Below, piece after piece: positions 54,819 through 64,000 of a DNA stretch of 64,000 nt. Position 1 is the first letter of the stretch, and every line of letters begins with the position of its first letter. The stretch is from Sipunculus nudus (Eukaryota > Annelida > Sipuncula > Golfingiida > Sipunculidae): assembly GCA_026874595.1 (NCBI GenBank), contig JAPPUL010000084.1, positions 671,001 through 735,000 on the forward strand. The letters run 5' to 3'. The position numbers and the translations under genes were made by a program. The notes under the pieces were generated by a model, which was not told the origin of the DNA, made no database searches, and saw only the letters and a list, made by a program, of their open reading frames with translations.

Positions 54819-56361
54819 AATCCTGCTTTTGTAGACTCCCTTTCTTCAGCTTCAACTCGTTTAACAACTTGTTTAGCGCTAATACATACGCCTTCGTACT
54901 TGCAAATATTATATCCGTACTAGAACCATGCCCTGAGGCCATATGATTTTCGTGATTTATTATTACGCTCACTTCCCCGATAGCATCCGCTCCTTCCGTT
55001 ATCGCATTTATACTATACCTTTTTAATTGCACATCTATTCCCACTATCTTATTAATTGCATTATATACTGCGCTTATAGGACCATCACCGGTTGCTCCCG
55101 CTTTTAAACTCTCTCCTTTCTTAACTAAATGCACTGTTGCACTCGCTAAGGCCGGGTCGCTACCACAAAATGTATGAAAATCTATTAGCTCGTAGGTCGA
55201 TTCTATACTCGGCATAAGCTCATCTGCCACTATTGCATATATATCTTCATCATATACTTCTTTCTTCTTATCTGCTACCTTCAAAAATCTCTCGTACGCC
55301 CTCTCAAAATGTTGTGCGTCAAGCTCTATTGATAATTGCTCTACACGATTTTTAAAACCATGTTTACCGGAATGACGTCCAAGCACTATCATACTGCTCC
55401 TCTTTCCTATTGACTCCGGTGTCATTATCTCATACGTTTGCGGATATTTCAATATCCCATCCTGATGTATCCCAGATTCATGTGCAAACGCATTCTTTCC
55501 CACTATCGCTTTGTTGGGCTGCACAAATACACTAGTTATATTCGAAAGCTGTACGCTTGATGCATATATCTCCTTTGCATTAACTCCTGTATGAAGTCCA
55601 TACAAATCCTTTCTTACATTTAAACAAGACACTATCTCTTCTAATGCCGCATTACCGGCCCTCTCCCCTATCCCATTTACACTACATTCTATTTGTCTTG
55701 CTCCTGCATTTACTGCTGCTAGGGAGTTTGCTACCGCTAAGCCCAAATCATTATGACAGTGTACGCTTATTATTGCCTCGTTTATATTCTTAACTCGTTT
55801 ATAAAGCTCCTTTATAGTATCATAAAACTCCTTTGGAACTGTGTAGCCTACTGTGTCTGGTATATTTACTATCTTCGCTCCGCTTTCTATTGCCGCTTCC
55901 ACTATCTCGCACAAAAAACCTATGTCTGTTCGGGTTGCATCTTCTGCCGAAAACTCAACCTCCTCGCATAAACTACGTGCATAGCTTACCGCCTTTTGGG
56001 ACATATCAAGTACTTCACTTGATTGCTTTTTTAACTTATATTCCATGTGTATTGGGCTTGTTGCTATAAATGTATGAATTCTTGGTTTTGAAGATTCTTT
56101 TATTGCTTTATAGCATACATCTATATCTTTCTCTAAAGCCCTTGCAAGACCTGCTATCGTTATCCCTTCTATCTCCTCTGCTATTCGCTTTACCCCCTCA
56201 AATTGTATCGGCGATGATACCGGAAACCCAGCTTCTATTACATCAACTCTTAATCTCTTAAGCTGACGCGCAAACGATAACTTCTCCTCTATGTCCATCG
56301 AAAAACCAGGTGCTTGCTCTCCATCTCTTAATGTTGTGTCGAATATATATACTTTATCCAT
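54817..56361 (-). CDS. leuA: 2-isopropylmalate synthase
   Basis: This 514-residue enzyme makes 2-isopropylmalate for leucine. IFDTTLRDGEQAPGFSM carries the metal-binding Asp, VHCHNDLGLAVANSLA the His pair, and INGIGERAGNAALEEI (here VNGIGERAGNAALEE) the GERAGN motif. The C-terminal 120 residues form the LeuA dimer/regulatory domain (ATGDGPISAVYNAI). The ATG has AGAGG upstream. A short ORF upstream may be a leader peptide. No other leu genes are in the window. Confidence 0.95.
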   Translation of the reverse strand: MDKVYIFDTTLRDGEQAPGFSMDIEEKLSFARQLKRLRVDVIEAGFPVSSPIQFEGVKRIAEEIEGITIAGLARALEKDIDVCYKAIKESSKPRIHTFIATSPIHMEYKLKKQSSEVLDMSQKAVSYARSLCEEVEFSAEDATRTDIGFLCEIVEAAIESGAKIVNIPDTVGYTVPKEFYDTIKELYKRVKNINEAIISVHCHNDLGLAVANSLAAVNAGARQIECSVNGIGERAGNAALEEIVSCLNVRKDLYGLHTGVNAKEIYASSVQLSNITSVFVQPNKAIVGKNAFAHESGIHQDGILKYPQTYEIMTPESIGKRSSMIVLGRHSGKHGFKNRVEQLSIELDAQHFERAYERFLKVADKKKEVYDEDIYAIVADELMPSIESTYELIDFHTFCGSDPALASATVHLVKKGESLKAGATGDGPISAVYNAINKIVGIDVQLKRYSINAITEGADAIGEVSVIINHENHMASGHGSSTDIIFASTKAYVLALNKLLNELKLKKGSLQKQD

Positions 56362-56466
56362 TATTATACCTCTAACCTTTATTAGCTCACCCCCCTCCTA
56401 CCTTCATATCACGTCATATTATTTTAATTTACTTTATTTTTGTTTTGGATTTTATTTTTTTTACCC

Positions 56467-56562
56467 CTACCATAGGGGCAGTGTAGGCGCTTGAAGCTGA
56501 AGTTCAAACCATTCTCTAGATGCCTTTTGTGCGGACTTTATTATTATATCGTTAATTCTCAT
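56467..56562 (-). CDS. 31-residue ORF upstream of leuA, possible leader
   Basis: An ATG at 56562, with GAGGTGAG about 5 nt upstream, opens a 31-codon frame ending QLQAPTLPLW. Four of the last 11 codons are Leu (CTT, CTT, CTG, CTA). The stop overlaps a CCCCTA-TGG-TAGGGG hairpin, 105 nt before leuA. The arrangement resembles an attenuator leader, but there is no U tract after the hairpin. The rest of the 56362-56673 gap is AT-rich with nothing recognised. Confidence 0.35.
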   Translation of the reverse strand: MRINDIIIKSAQKASREWFELQLQAPTLPLW

Positions 56563-56673
56563 ACATTCTCACCTCTTAAAAATACTTATATAGTATTTCC
56601 ATCCCTTCTTAAATAACAGTATCTTAAGTATAATAATCTTTCTTTCCCGTGTAAACCTTAATCCTATTTTTTT

Positions 56674-57900
56674 TTAGTAGATATCTGTTCCATGTTCTAA
56701 TGATATCTTTCTATATATTATTTCCGATATCAAATCTATAAACGCTTTGCGTACCTCTGTAAACCTTATTATTACTATATCGCCCTTTATACTTGATACT
56801 ACTCCGTTTACTAGGCCAAATCTTCCCTGCAAATTAAGTTGGATCTTTTCAAACTCCTCCTTTAGGCTAAATATTTCTAATTTCTCCCTTTGTGGACGAA
56901 AGGCTACACCTGTTGTCCCAAGCTCTACTATATCCCCTCTTATTAACTCCGCATATCCTATATCACCTATTAAATTTATCTTAAACTTATCGTTTGGATA
57001 TACCTTTACATATATATTCTTACGTCGCTTGGTAAAGCCAATTCCTATCCTATTAAAAGCATTATGCATCTTCTCTACAAACTCAACTTGTTGACCATTT
57101 TTCGATATTATATCTACCACACCATAGGATAAAAGTAAATCATTACGATACTCATCACCTATTGCTGAATACCCCACCACCTTTATTCCCTTATGCTTAC
57201 TATTACTATATATACCCTGTAACTTCTTTTCTAATGAATAAGTACCTATATCAACATCTAAGCACATAACATCAACTTTATTCTCGTTTACATAAGCTAT
57301 ATCATCAGTTGTCAATACCTTTACTCCCTTTGGTATAAACTCATGCACCACACTATAGCAAAAACTCTTTGGAATACTAACCAATAGTAAAGATAATGTC
57401 CCTGCTGTGCCCCACTCAGAACCATCCCTTGCTGCTAAATTAATCGAAAATACTCCAAGCTCCGTCGACATCTCAATTACTATTGTACTTATGCTTTCTC
57501 TCGTTAACTGGGCTTTGGGACCTACATATACCACCGGTGCACTTATATTACAACTATAACTTTGTTCCTCAAGACGGGTAATTGCTGTTCCCGCTATCAT
57601 ATTACCCAGTTCCGTTATTGCTGACTTTAATATCTCTTTAGTCTTTGTATCTTTTATATCATCTCCTCTAAACCCTATCCCTATCATATTTTCTGCAAGC
57701 TTTGTTGTCATTCCTGACGGTAAGTCAAATATTATCTGTCCCTCTACATCCCCAAGTAACGTAAAGAATATGCTAACTCCTCCTATACTCTCTTTTCCAT
57801 GTGCTATATATATATTCTTTTTTATAGCATGTATTCCAACCGCTTCCTCTATTATGCTTATTGCTGATGATACAAAAGGGTTTACATATCTAAGATCCAT
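56674..57900 (-). CDS. CheX-like phosphatase with receiver-like and PilZ domains
   Basis: The protein has 408 residues. Residues 1-150 fit CheX/CheC (FVSSAISIIEEAVG, then ITELGNMIAG holding the E-x-x-N dephosphorylation motif near residue 98). Residues about 190-280 are receiver-like (VDVMCLDVDIG, then VVGYSAIGDE). Residues about 290-405 are PilZ-like (KRRKNIYVKVYPNDK, then LVNGVVSSIKGDIVIIRF), although the RxxxR motif is incomplete. It probably links c-di-GMP or a phosphorelay to motility. The combination fits a motile spirochaete-like organism. Confidence 0.65.
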   Translation of the reverse strand: MDLRYVNPFVSSAISIIEEAVGIHAIKKNIYIAHGKESIGGVSIFFTLLGDVEGQIIFDLPSGMTTKLAENMIGIGFRGDDIKDTKTKEILKSAITELGNMIAGTAITRLEEQSYSCNISAPVVYVGPKAQLTRESISTIVIEMSTELGVFSINLAARDGSEWGTAGTLSLLLVSIPKSFCYSVVHEFIPKGVKVLTTDDIAYVNENKVDVMCLDVDIGTYSLEKKLQGIYSNSKHKGIKVVGYSAIGDEYRNDLLLSYGVVDIISKNGQQVEFVEKMHNAFNRIGIGFTKRRKNIYVKVYPNDKFKINLIGDIGYAELIRGDIVELGTTGVAFRPQREKLEIFSLKEEFEKIQLNLQGRFGLVNGVVSSIKGDIVIIRFTEVRKAFIDLISEIIYRKISLEHGTDIY

Positions 57901-58154
57901 ACTCTATTCTCTCAATCAATCTTATAAAATATTATTTACGCTAAATACATCTAGTTCTAATTTTAGTATATCTGCTTTCAATATCCCTTTCTATGTCCCT
58001 TACATAATAACTATTTTCCGTTTTATACTCTCTACATTATGATCACATACCTATAAAATCCAAACATAATCCTTTATATTCGACATCTATTTCCTTGCCT
58101 AATCTAGGGAGACGATTACTTCGCTTTATTCTTTATACTAATTATAATTCTTGA

Positions 58155-61100
58155 TTAATATAACTTATTTTTACATAAATAGTCATCAAAAACATTTGCT
58201 ACTTTAGATATATTATCATGGCAATAGCATATAAAATCATTAGCATTCTTAAAATTAAAACAATAGGCTAGTTCCAAGATTTTTTCCCCATCCCCATAAG
58301 ATAAATCCTCTATCGCCACATTCTCTTCTATCCTTAATAGCCCTTCAAGCTCCCTATAAAACCTTAATCCTTCTAAAAGCACTTTATAATCCTCTGCCCT
58401 TATTACTCCTTCCTTAAATAGCTTTTTAAGACTCTTATATGTATTATTTGGTAAATAAGCCATATTCCCCATGCGTAATATAAGATATTCAACCAGGAAT
58501 TCTATATCAAGCAACCCCCCTCGCCCCTTTTTAAATAAATATCTACTTCCCTTACCTCTACTTCCCTTACCTTTCTTTAAAGCATTTTTTGATATCCGCT
58601 CCCGCATCACTAAAACCTCTTCTTTAAGCTCATCATCCCCCACTTCTACCCCCCCCTTAGGCAATACAAAATCTCTTATAAGAACTTCTAGTGCCTCTTT
58701 AAACTCTACATTTGGTGAGTAAATCCGTGCCTTTGTATATAACAAACGCTCCCACACCCGCTCTTTATTAGCTCTTCCTTCCAAAAGATAATCTTTTAAC
58801 TTCTTATAGCTTACCGTTATTGGAGCATTGCGTCCCTCCGGCCTAAGTTTCAAATCTAGTTCATATAAACCTCCATATGATATCGCCTTAGCAAAAAAAC
58901 CATTCAAAGCATTTAATACCACTTTATAAAACATATTACTATCATATCCCTCGCCTATGTCTTCTCGCTCATTGTATACTAAATATATATCTAGATCCGA
59001 ACCAAAACTCATCTCATATCCACCAAGCTTGCCCAGCATCACAAGCCCGTATTCTTCGCTCTTATAACCTAACTTCTTACTCGATGCTCCATGATAATAA
59101 TTAAATGTCTTCAGCAATATAAACTCTGAAAGCTCCGTAAGACGTTTGCCAAGCTCTTCTACTTCAAGATTTAATAACTGCTGAAGCCCAAGTCGCAAAC
59201 TTTCATACGCTTTTAATTCTTTTATTGCATCGTTAAAGCTATTTCCTAAACTAAATCCTTTAAACTCTTCTTCCAATAGCTTATCTGTTGGCTTGCTATA
59301 GACAAATACTTCATCTCCAACCTCTTCTAAATATTGGGGGTGGCTTATTAGAAGCTCGCTTAGAAATATACTCTTTGAAAAGATTGTTGTTAGACGTAAA
59401 AGTAGTTGCGGATACTCTATCAATAACACAAATAAACTATCTAATATCCCATAGCATTCTAAAAGCTTCAAAAAATAAAACAGTATCTTATCTATATTTA
59501 TTTGAAGACTTTTTTCCTTTTCCACTAGCTCAAAAAGCAATACTAAGGTTTCTACATACTTCTCTTTTCCCATTTGTTGCACATTGCTTATTTCCCTTAT
59601 ACTCCTTATCGCATTCACTGCATCCGCAAAACCTAGCTCTTTTAAAAAACCTTCCATCCCATATTCACTCTCATCTTCGCGTAGGTACAATAAGGTGATT
59701 AGGTAACTACGCTTATCTACAAACACTTTTATGTACTTTCTGAATATACGCTCTGTAGCATATATAACTTCATTAAATAATGCTCTTAACGTACCCTCTA
59801 TGTCTTTTGACACACCCTTCTCTCTTATAGACCCTTTTGATAACAGCAATGTGTATATCGTTAGTTTGTTCTCTTTTATTGTATCTAGATTCGAGAAAAA
59901 ATAACTCCAGTCTCTAAAATCATATAATTCTCTTTGGTATTTTAACTCCTTCAAAAAGGTATAACTATCAAATACCGCCTCACACTCCGATTCACTCATA
60001 AATCCATGCTCAACTATCTCTTCTAATTTACATCTTACATTCTTTTTATTACCTTCTTTCTCCCCTTTTGCGTATAACATACACAACAAGTTTATTATCT
60101 TATCTATTGTCTTTATGGGCTTTTTACTAAATGATTTGAATATACTCCCTATAAGTCGCTCATGCTCTTTCACCTCTTCTGTTGATAAGTATTTTCTATA
60201 CACAAGACGCCTAAGGGCATTTATGAAATATATTCCAAGCGATTTATCGCCTCCTATGTATCGCATATTTATTAAATCGTACCTATGCACTATATTTTCA
60301 TTCTCTATATAGTCTATATATCCTTTTGTTGTTTTATTTAGAGGATAATTGCTTCTCTTCGATTTCTTATGATAATTAAGATTGTATAAGGCCTCCTCCC
60401 CTTTCGGCATTAGAAAATCTATTACATGCTCTATTAAAGCATCCTTAAATTTAAGCCCTCGCTTCCATGCATCTCCGCCTACCTCTCCTTTTACCACATT
60501 TTCATACACGAATAAAATATCATATTTATCCGTGTAGGTCAGTTTATGTAATGCGTAGTTATTAAGACCTATTACTGCTATTGATAACCCATCCTGCTTT
60601 CCTAAACGTCTTTCTAATAGCTTTCGCTCTCGTTCCAAAACCTTTCCTAATATTAAATCCCCAACTGCGCTAAGCCTCCTCCCTACATCCTCTATATTAT
60701 AGACTCCCATCCCCTTCAAACACCCTATTCGTAATATCTGTACTCTCTTAAAACTATTTAGACTCCTGAAATTAAGCCGCTCCAGCAACTCCTCCCCTAA
60801 CTCCTCACCCTTCCCATCTCCCCCTCCTCCCACACCATACACTCCCAAATGTTTATAAAACTCTTTTGAAAGTTTCTCATCCACTTCCCACACTGCATCC
60901 TCCCCCTTCCATCCCTCCTCTCCTAAAAAATATCTAGAATCATTTAGTCTTGATTTAAGGCTATTTACGCACTCTGATATCTCATCTATAAAGCTATTTT
61001 CAAAGACCCGTTTTAGTATCTCTATCTCCTCAAACAATATCCGACACAAGTAAGGATAGGATAAAATCGTCTTTAAGCACTCTCGGAAAATTGATGAACT

Positions 61101-61388
61101 CAAAAATATTTCAACAAACCATCCCTTATCACCCGCCTTCTCATAACATTTGCTTAGTAAAATTAAACCTCCCATCCTCCTTTCAAAAAAATTTAGCCAC
61201 CTTTTTACCTCCTCACTAATTCGTTCCATAGCCTCCATTACTCCCAATTCCAAACTAAGTTCCAAAAGCCTAGCTTTTACCTCCTCCACAAATCTTGACT
61301 CTTCCAAATCAATTAGCTTCTTATCCGCTTTTAATAGTTTAAGCACTCTTGCAAATGATTCTTTTCTCTCTCCTGCTTTTAACATCAC
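58155..61388 (-). CDS. glnE: GlnE-like glutamine synthetase adenylyltransferase
   Basis: This 1077-residue protein is longer than E. coli GlnE (about 945). The C-terminal nucleotidyltransferase is well preserved: GKLGGYEMSFGSDLDIYLVY near residue 796 with the metal-binding Asp pair, then ELDLKLRPEGRNAPI. The N-terminal counterpart near residue 285 (GLNNYALHKL, then KYDILFVYE) has lost GKLG and one Asp of the D-x-D pair. By known biology this half removes AMP, so that activity may be lost. A Lys/Gly-rich insert (KKGKGSRGKGSRYLFKKG) is near 950. No glnA or glnB is in the window. Confidence 0.8.
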   Translation of the reverse strand: MMLKAGERKESFARVLKLLKADKKLIDLEESRFVEEVKARLLELSLELGVMEAMERISEEVKRWLNFFERRMGGLILLSKCYEKAGDKGWFVEIFLSSSIFRECLKTILSYPYLCRILFEEIEILKRVFENSFIDEISECVNSLKSRLNDSRYFLGEEGWKGEDAVWEVDEKLSKEFYKHLGVYGVGGGGDGKGEELGEELLERLNFRSLNSFKRVQILRIGCLKGMGVYNIEDVGRRLSAVGDLILGKVLERERKLLERRLGKQDGLSIAVIGLNNYALHKLTYTDKYDILFVYENVVKGEVGGDAWKRGLKFKDALIEHVIDFLMPKGEEALYNLNYHKKSKRSNYPLNKTTKGYIDYIENENIVHRYDLINMRYIGGDKSLGIYFINALRRLVYRKYLSTEEVKEHERLIGSIFKSFSKKPIKTIDKIINLLCMLYAKGEKEGNKKNVRCKLEEIVEHGFMSESECEAVFDSYTFLKELKYQRELYDFRDWSYFFSNLDTIKENKLTIYTLLLSKGSIREKGVSKDIEGTLRALFNEVIYATERIFRKYIKVFVDKRSYLITLLYLREDESEYGMEGFLKELGFADAVNAIRSIREISNVQQMGKEKYVETLVLLFELVEKEKSLQINIDKILFYFLKLLECYGILDSLFVLLIEYPQLLLRLTTIFSKSIFLSELLISHPQYLEEVGDEVFVYSKPTDKLLEEEFKGFSLGNSFNDAIKELKAYESLRLGLQQLLNLEVEELGKRLTELSEFILLKTFNYYHGASSKKLGYKSEEYGLVMLGKLGGYEMSFGSDLDIYLVYNEREDIGEGYDSNMFYKVVLNALNGFFAKAISYGGLYELDLKLRPEGRNAPITVSYKKLKDYLLEGRANKERVWERLLYTKARIYSPNVEFKEALEVLIRDFVLPKGGVEVGDDELKEEVLVMRERISKNALKKGKGSRGKGSRYLFKKGRGGLLDIEFLVEYLILRMGNMAYLPNNTYKSLKKLFKEGVIRAEDYKVLLEGLRFYRELEGLLRIEENVAIEDLSYGDGEKILELAYCFNFKNANDFICYCHDNISKVANVFDDYLCKNKLY

Positions 61389-61547
61389 CTTTTTCTTCTA
61401 TCTTTTTTATTTTTATTTATTCATATCTGTTATTTTTTTATCTTTACATTTGTATACTTTAGAGGGATTATATTTACTTTTATTATCAGTACAATTAGTA
61501 TATATTATAAATATAATCACTCTTTTATTTTTAAGCTTTACCAAACC

Positions 61548-61580
61548 CTTTTATAAAACTTTTATAAAACTTTTATAAAA
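61548..61580 (+). repeat. 11-bp repeat before mnmA
   Basis: CTTTTATAAAA occurs three times in a row, ending 15 bp before the mnmA ATG. TATAAAA is -10-like. No Shine-Dalgarno is seen between the array and the ATG. Confidence 0.8.
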
Positions 61581-61595
61581 CTATTTTAGAACATT

Positions 61596-62660
61596 ATGAA
61601 AATTGCTGTCGCTTTATCGGGAGGCATTGATAGTACCTCCGCTTTAATACGTTTAAAACGCAAAGGGCATGACCTTATTGCCATCACTATGAAAAACTAT
61701 TCCAAAGAACATTCTAAATGTTCTTTACTCAAAGATGGTATTAGTGATGCTAAAGATATTTGTAAGCGATTCAATATTAAACATTACGTCATCGACACTC
61801 AAGAGCTTTTTAAACATAAAGTTATTGACTACTTTGTTAACCAATATTTACTCGGCAAGACTCCTAATGCTTGTTTAACTTGTAATGCCATTGTTAAGTT
61901 TAATTCTATTATAGACTTTGCTGCTACTTTAGGATATAATTATATCGCCACCGGACACTATGCCATTATTGAAAACAACAAAAGCAATAGCCCCATTTTA
62001 AAAAAGGGTATTGACTCCCTAAAAGACCAATCTTACTTCTTAAGCCGTCTTGACAAAACTACTTTAAAACGCTGTTTATTCCCACTCGGTAAGACCTCTA
62101 AAAAACAGAATATTGAATTCTTGAAATCTCTAGATATTCACCATATTGCTAATAAAAAAGAAAGTCAAGAAATGTGTTTCGTGCATAAGGACAGCTACAA
62201 AGACTTTATTAAAGAATATGGTTCTAATAGCAATATTAAACCCGGAAACATTATAGACCAAAATAATAATGTCTTGGCAAAGCATGAGGGTATCCCTTTT
62301 TATACCATTGGACAACGGAAGGGTTTAAATGTCTCTATCGGCAAACCCGCTTATGTTACTCATATTAACCCAGTTACTAACAATATCACCATCGGGGATA
62401 AACCTTTTCACTTTAATCTTAATATGTCTTCTTTAAACTGGCTTTTGGATTTGCCCCCTGAGGATATCAGAAGCACTACTTTTAATGTTAAAGTTAGATA
62501 CATGCATAAAGGACAAGATGCTACCTTCGCTAATTTTAATAACTCGACGGCTACCTTGGCTTTTAATGAACAAGTACTTGCTATTACACCAGGGCAGGGG
62601 GCAGTCGGCTATATTAATGATAATGTCGCTTTCTCTGGTATTATTGATAACCCTTTTTAA
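61596..62660 (+). CDS. mnmA: tRNA-specific 2-thiouridylase
   Basis: This 354-residue enzyme thiolates U34 of Lys/Glu/Gln tRNAs. ALSGGIDST is the PP-loop for ATP, PNACLTCN carries the nucleophile Cys93 and Cys96, and QEMCFV carries Cys194. The C-terminal beta-barrel includes GQRKGLNVSIGKPAYV. It is a lone plus-strand gene with ATT/ATC codons. A 12-bp unit containing TTAA is repeated right at its stop. Confidence 0.93.
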   Translation: MKIAVALSGGIDSTSALIRLKRKGHDLIAITMKNYSKEHSKCSLLKDGISDAKDICKRFNIKHYVIDTQELFKHKVIDYFVNQYLLGKTPNACLTCNAIVKFNSIIDFAATLGYNYIATGHYAIIENNKSNSPILKKGIDSLKDQSYFLSRLDKTTLKRCLFPLGKTSKKQNIEFLKSLDIHHIANKKESQEMCFVHKDSYKDFIKEYGSNSNIKPGNIIDQNNNVLAKHEGIPFYTIGQRKGLNVSIGKPAYVTHINPVTNNITIGDKPFHFNLNMSSLNWLLDLPPEDIRSTTFNVKVRYMHKGQDATFANFNNSTATLAFNEQVLAITPGQGAVGYINDNVAFSGIIDNPF

Positions 62661-62691
62661 TATTCTCTTTAATATTCTCTTTAATATTCTC
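62657..62691. repeat. 12-bp repeat over two convergent stop codons
   Basis: TTAATATTCTCT occurs at 62657 and 62669 with a near-complete third copy at 62681. The first holds the mnmA TAA and the third the minus-strand TAA of the cytochrome gene (62681-62683). Each copy could stop translation on either strand. Confidence 0.85.
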
Positions 62692-64000
62692 GCTCTGACA
62701 GCGGCTTCCCTTTCTCTTTTTTGGAAAGCTCTATTAACTCTTCCATCGTGTACACCTTCTCACTTTTTCCACTTTTTACATCTATCTCTTCCATATATAC
62801 ATAACTTGCCATAGGATAATAATTTATTGCATTTTCAACGTAATATTGTCCCTTAGGAAAATGCTTTTCGTTTACTCCCTTTGCTTTCATCATATATTTT
62901 GCATTCTTACTCGAAAGCCTTACGTGGATTGCTTTTATTTGTACCTTTAACCCTTCTTGTATTGATTTTTCTCTTTCTAACTTTAAACTTGCTTCCCATT
63001 CCCGCACCTCTCCCTGCGCAAGCCTATTATCTGATATCTTTCTTGCCGGGGACCACTCCCAATGTTGCCATATCTTATATTCTGCCTTATAAAGCTCTTT
63101 ATTACTTGCATCAAGAAGTTTTGCGTACACTAATATCATCCTTTCAGGATCTGCCGTCGGTAAGTAATGACCTGCTTTCTCGTTCTTTAGCAATACCTTA
63201 ACTTTTATCTGCCCTCCCTCATGCTTTATTTCAGATACTTTTACACCAAGTGCAGACTTATAACCCCTTTTAAGCAGATTATCATAATTCGCATACCATT
63301 TCGGTATCCCCCCTCCTACCCAGTTATGTTGGCTTGCCTTTCTTGGCTTTAAGTTTTTCATAAACGGTACCAATAGCCGCTTCTCCTCTGGCATATGACA
63401 ACTTACACAGTTTTGTTCTTGGCCATAACTCTTTACTAAAGACTTTTGGCCCAACTCAAGCTCTTCTTTCGTTTTAAACCAACACACTAAATTCTCAGTT
63501 ATCCCGTCTCCCTTCGGACTATGACACCTATAGCATATCTCTTGTAAAAACCTCTTATCCTTCTTTACTGGATGTGGCGCTTTTTTACTTCCGTACGGAC
63601 CTATTATATACCCTTCCCCATCCCCTTGCGTTCTAACATGACACACTGCACAAGTTACTGCTTCCTTTTGCATTTTTGCATCAAATCTTGGATTTTCTTC
63701 CTTCAACGGCATATATATATTCCCAGCCTTAAATCCTTTAAGCACGTATTCTCGCTGGTTTTGGACCGGTATGTGACAATTTAAACATACCCACTTCGGG
63801 GAACTATCTTTTGTTAGCTCTGCCTGGAATTGTATATCCCTAAGCGCATTAGCATGTGTTGACTCCTTCCATTCTTCATACTCTTTCGTGTGACACGCCT
63901 TGCAATTCTCAGCCTTAAAGCCCGCAAGCCCTTTTACCTTCTGCACTTCTGGCAACACAAAGGCATACTCTTGTGTTGCCTTATCAAACTTATCCTCAAG
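62681..64000 (-). CDS. pentahaem cytochrome c, 5' end outside the window
   Basis: The frame is open to the right edge, so the N-terminus is missing and the TTG at 63958 is only internal. Five CxxCH haem sites are visible: CKACH, CLNCH, CAVCH, CYRCH and CVSCH, all within the first 185 residues seen. The remaining 240 residues form a haem-free C-terminal domain (AGHYLPTADPERMILVYAK, then HWEWSPARKISDNRLAQGE). This fits a cytochrome c554/multihaem reductase-like electron carrier in the periplasm. The physiological partner is unknown. Confidence 0.8.
   Translation of the reverse strand, partial: LEDKFDKATQEYAFVLPEVQKVKGLAGFKAENCKACHTKEYEEWKESTHANALRDIQFQAELTKDSSPKWVCLNCHIPVQNQREYVLKGFKAGNIYMPLKEENPRFDAKMQKEAVTCAVCHVRTQGDGEGYIIGPYGSKKAPHPVKKDKRFLQEICYRCHSPKGDGITENLVCWFKTKEELELGQKSLVKSYGQEQNCVSCHMPEEKRLLVPFMKNLKPRKASQHNWVGGGIPKWYANYDNLLKRGYKSALGVKVSEIKHEGGQIKVKVLLKNEKAGHYLPTADPERMILVYAKLLDASNKELYKAEYKIWQHWEWSPARKISDNRLAQGEVREWEASLKLEREKSIQEGLKVQIKAIHVRLSSKNAKYMMKAKGVNEKHFPKGQYYVENAINYYPMASYVYMEEIDVKSGKSEKVYTMEELIELSKKEKGKPLSEREY

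Noticed and set aside
56464-56475. CCCCTA-CCA-TAGGGG hairpin as a terminator
   Set aside because: No T tract follows it in either direction; the T run lies on the 5' side on the plus strand.

Overview
The window is AT-rich bacterial chromosome from a diderm (Gram-negative-type) organism. Lipoproteins with lipoboxes, several signal-peptide beta-barrels and a multihaem cytochrome c imply an outer membrane and respiration. No 16S rRNA is present, so phylum cannot be fixed. A CheX-receiver-PilZ protein, a CRP-like protein with two cyclic-nucleotide domains and a FecR-domain protein suggest a spirochaete-like lineage, but this is inference. No phage, transposase, CRISPR array or toxin gene was seen.

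Layout. 0-10 kb: a U32 peptidase cut by the left edge, GalU and a TIG/beta-propeller protein, a small lipoprotein, aconitase behind a perfect palindrome, and two large envelope beta-barrel proteins. 9.6-18.1 kb (minus strand): a cobalt/cobalamin block that appears to start at a cobalamin riboswitch and runs through a beta-barrel porin, CbiM-CbiQ-CbiO, the CbiK chelatase and a CbiL-type methyltransferase, followed by a WecG-like protein, MtnA and CvpA. 18.3-24.6 kb: a glycosyltransferase-methyltransferase fusion, a membrane-anchored tandem winged-helix protein, AroB, a Xer recombinase and RibBA. 24.8-36.3 kb (plus): a possible structured RNA, tRNA-Thr, tRNA-Trp, then secE-nusG-rplK-rplA-rplJ-rplL-rpoB-rpoC. 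36.3-49.5 kb: CheW, a membrane pyrophosphatase, the CRP-like protein, a class V aminotransferase with a duplicated 3' end, an S41 protease, a 56-residue zinc-ribbon-like protein, an HDAC-family protein, and the aroQ-efp-accB-accC cluster. 49.7-64 kb: a lipoprotein, a HAD phosphatase, a TauE/SafE permease operon split by a 48-copy minisatellite, a radical SAM protein, LeuA, the CheX-PilZ protein, GlnE, MnmA and a pentahaem cytochrome cut by the right edge.

Three themes stand out. First, short tandem duplications (9-16 bp) repeatedly sit on ribosome-binding sites or on stop codons; the extreme case is a 16-bp unit in 48 exact copies, each carrying a GGGAG Shine-Dalgarno-like core and varying at one base only (24 C, 24 T on the plus strand). 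Second, the AccB homologue beside AccC has Asn where the biotinylated Lys should be. Third, codon usage has two dialects: isolated plus-strand genes use ATT/ATC for Ile, while minus-strand genes and the rpo operon use ATA, so strand composition appears to flip at the rpo block.

All assignments come from reading the sequence and recalling family motifs; no database search was run.
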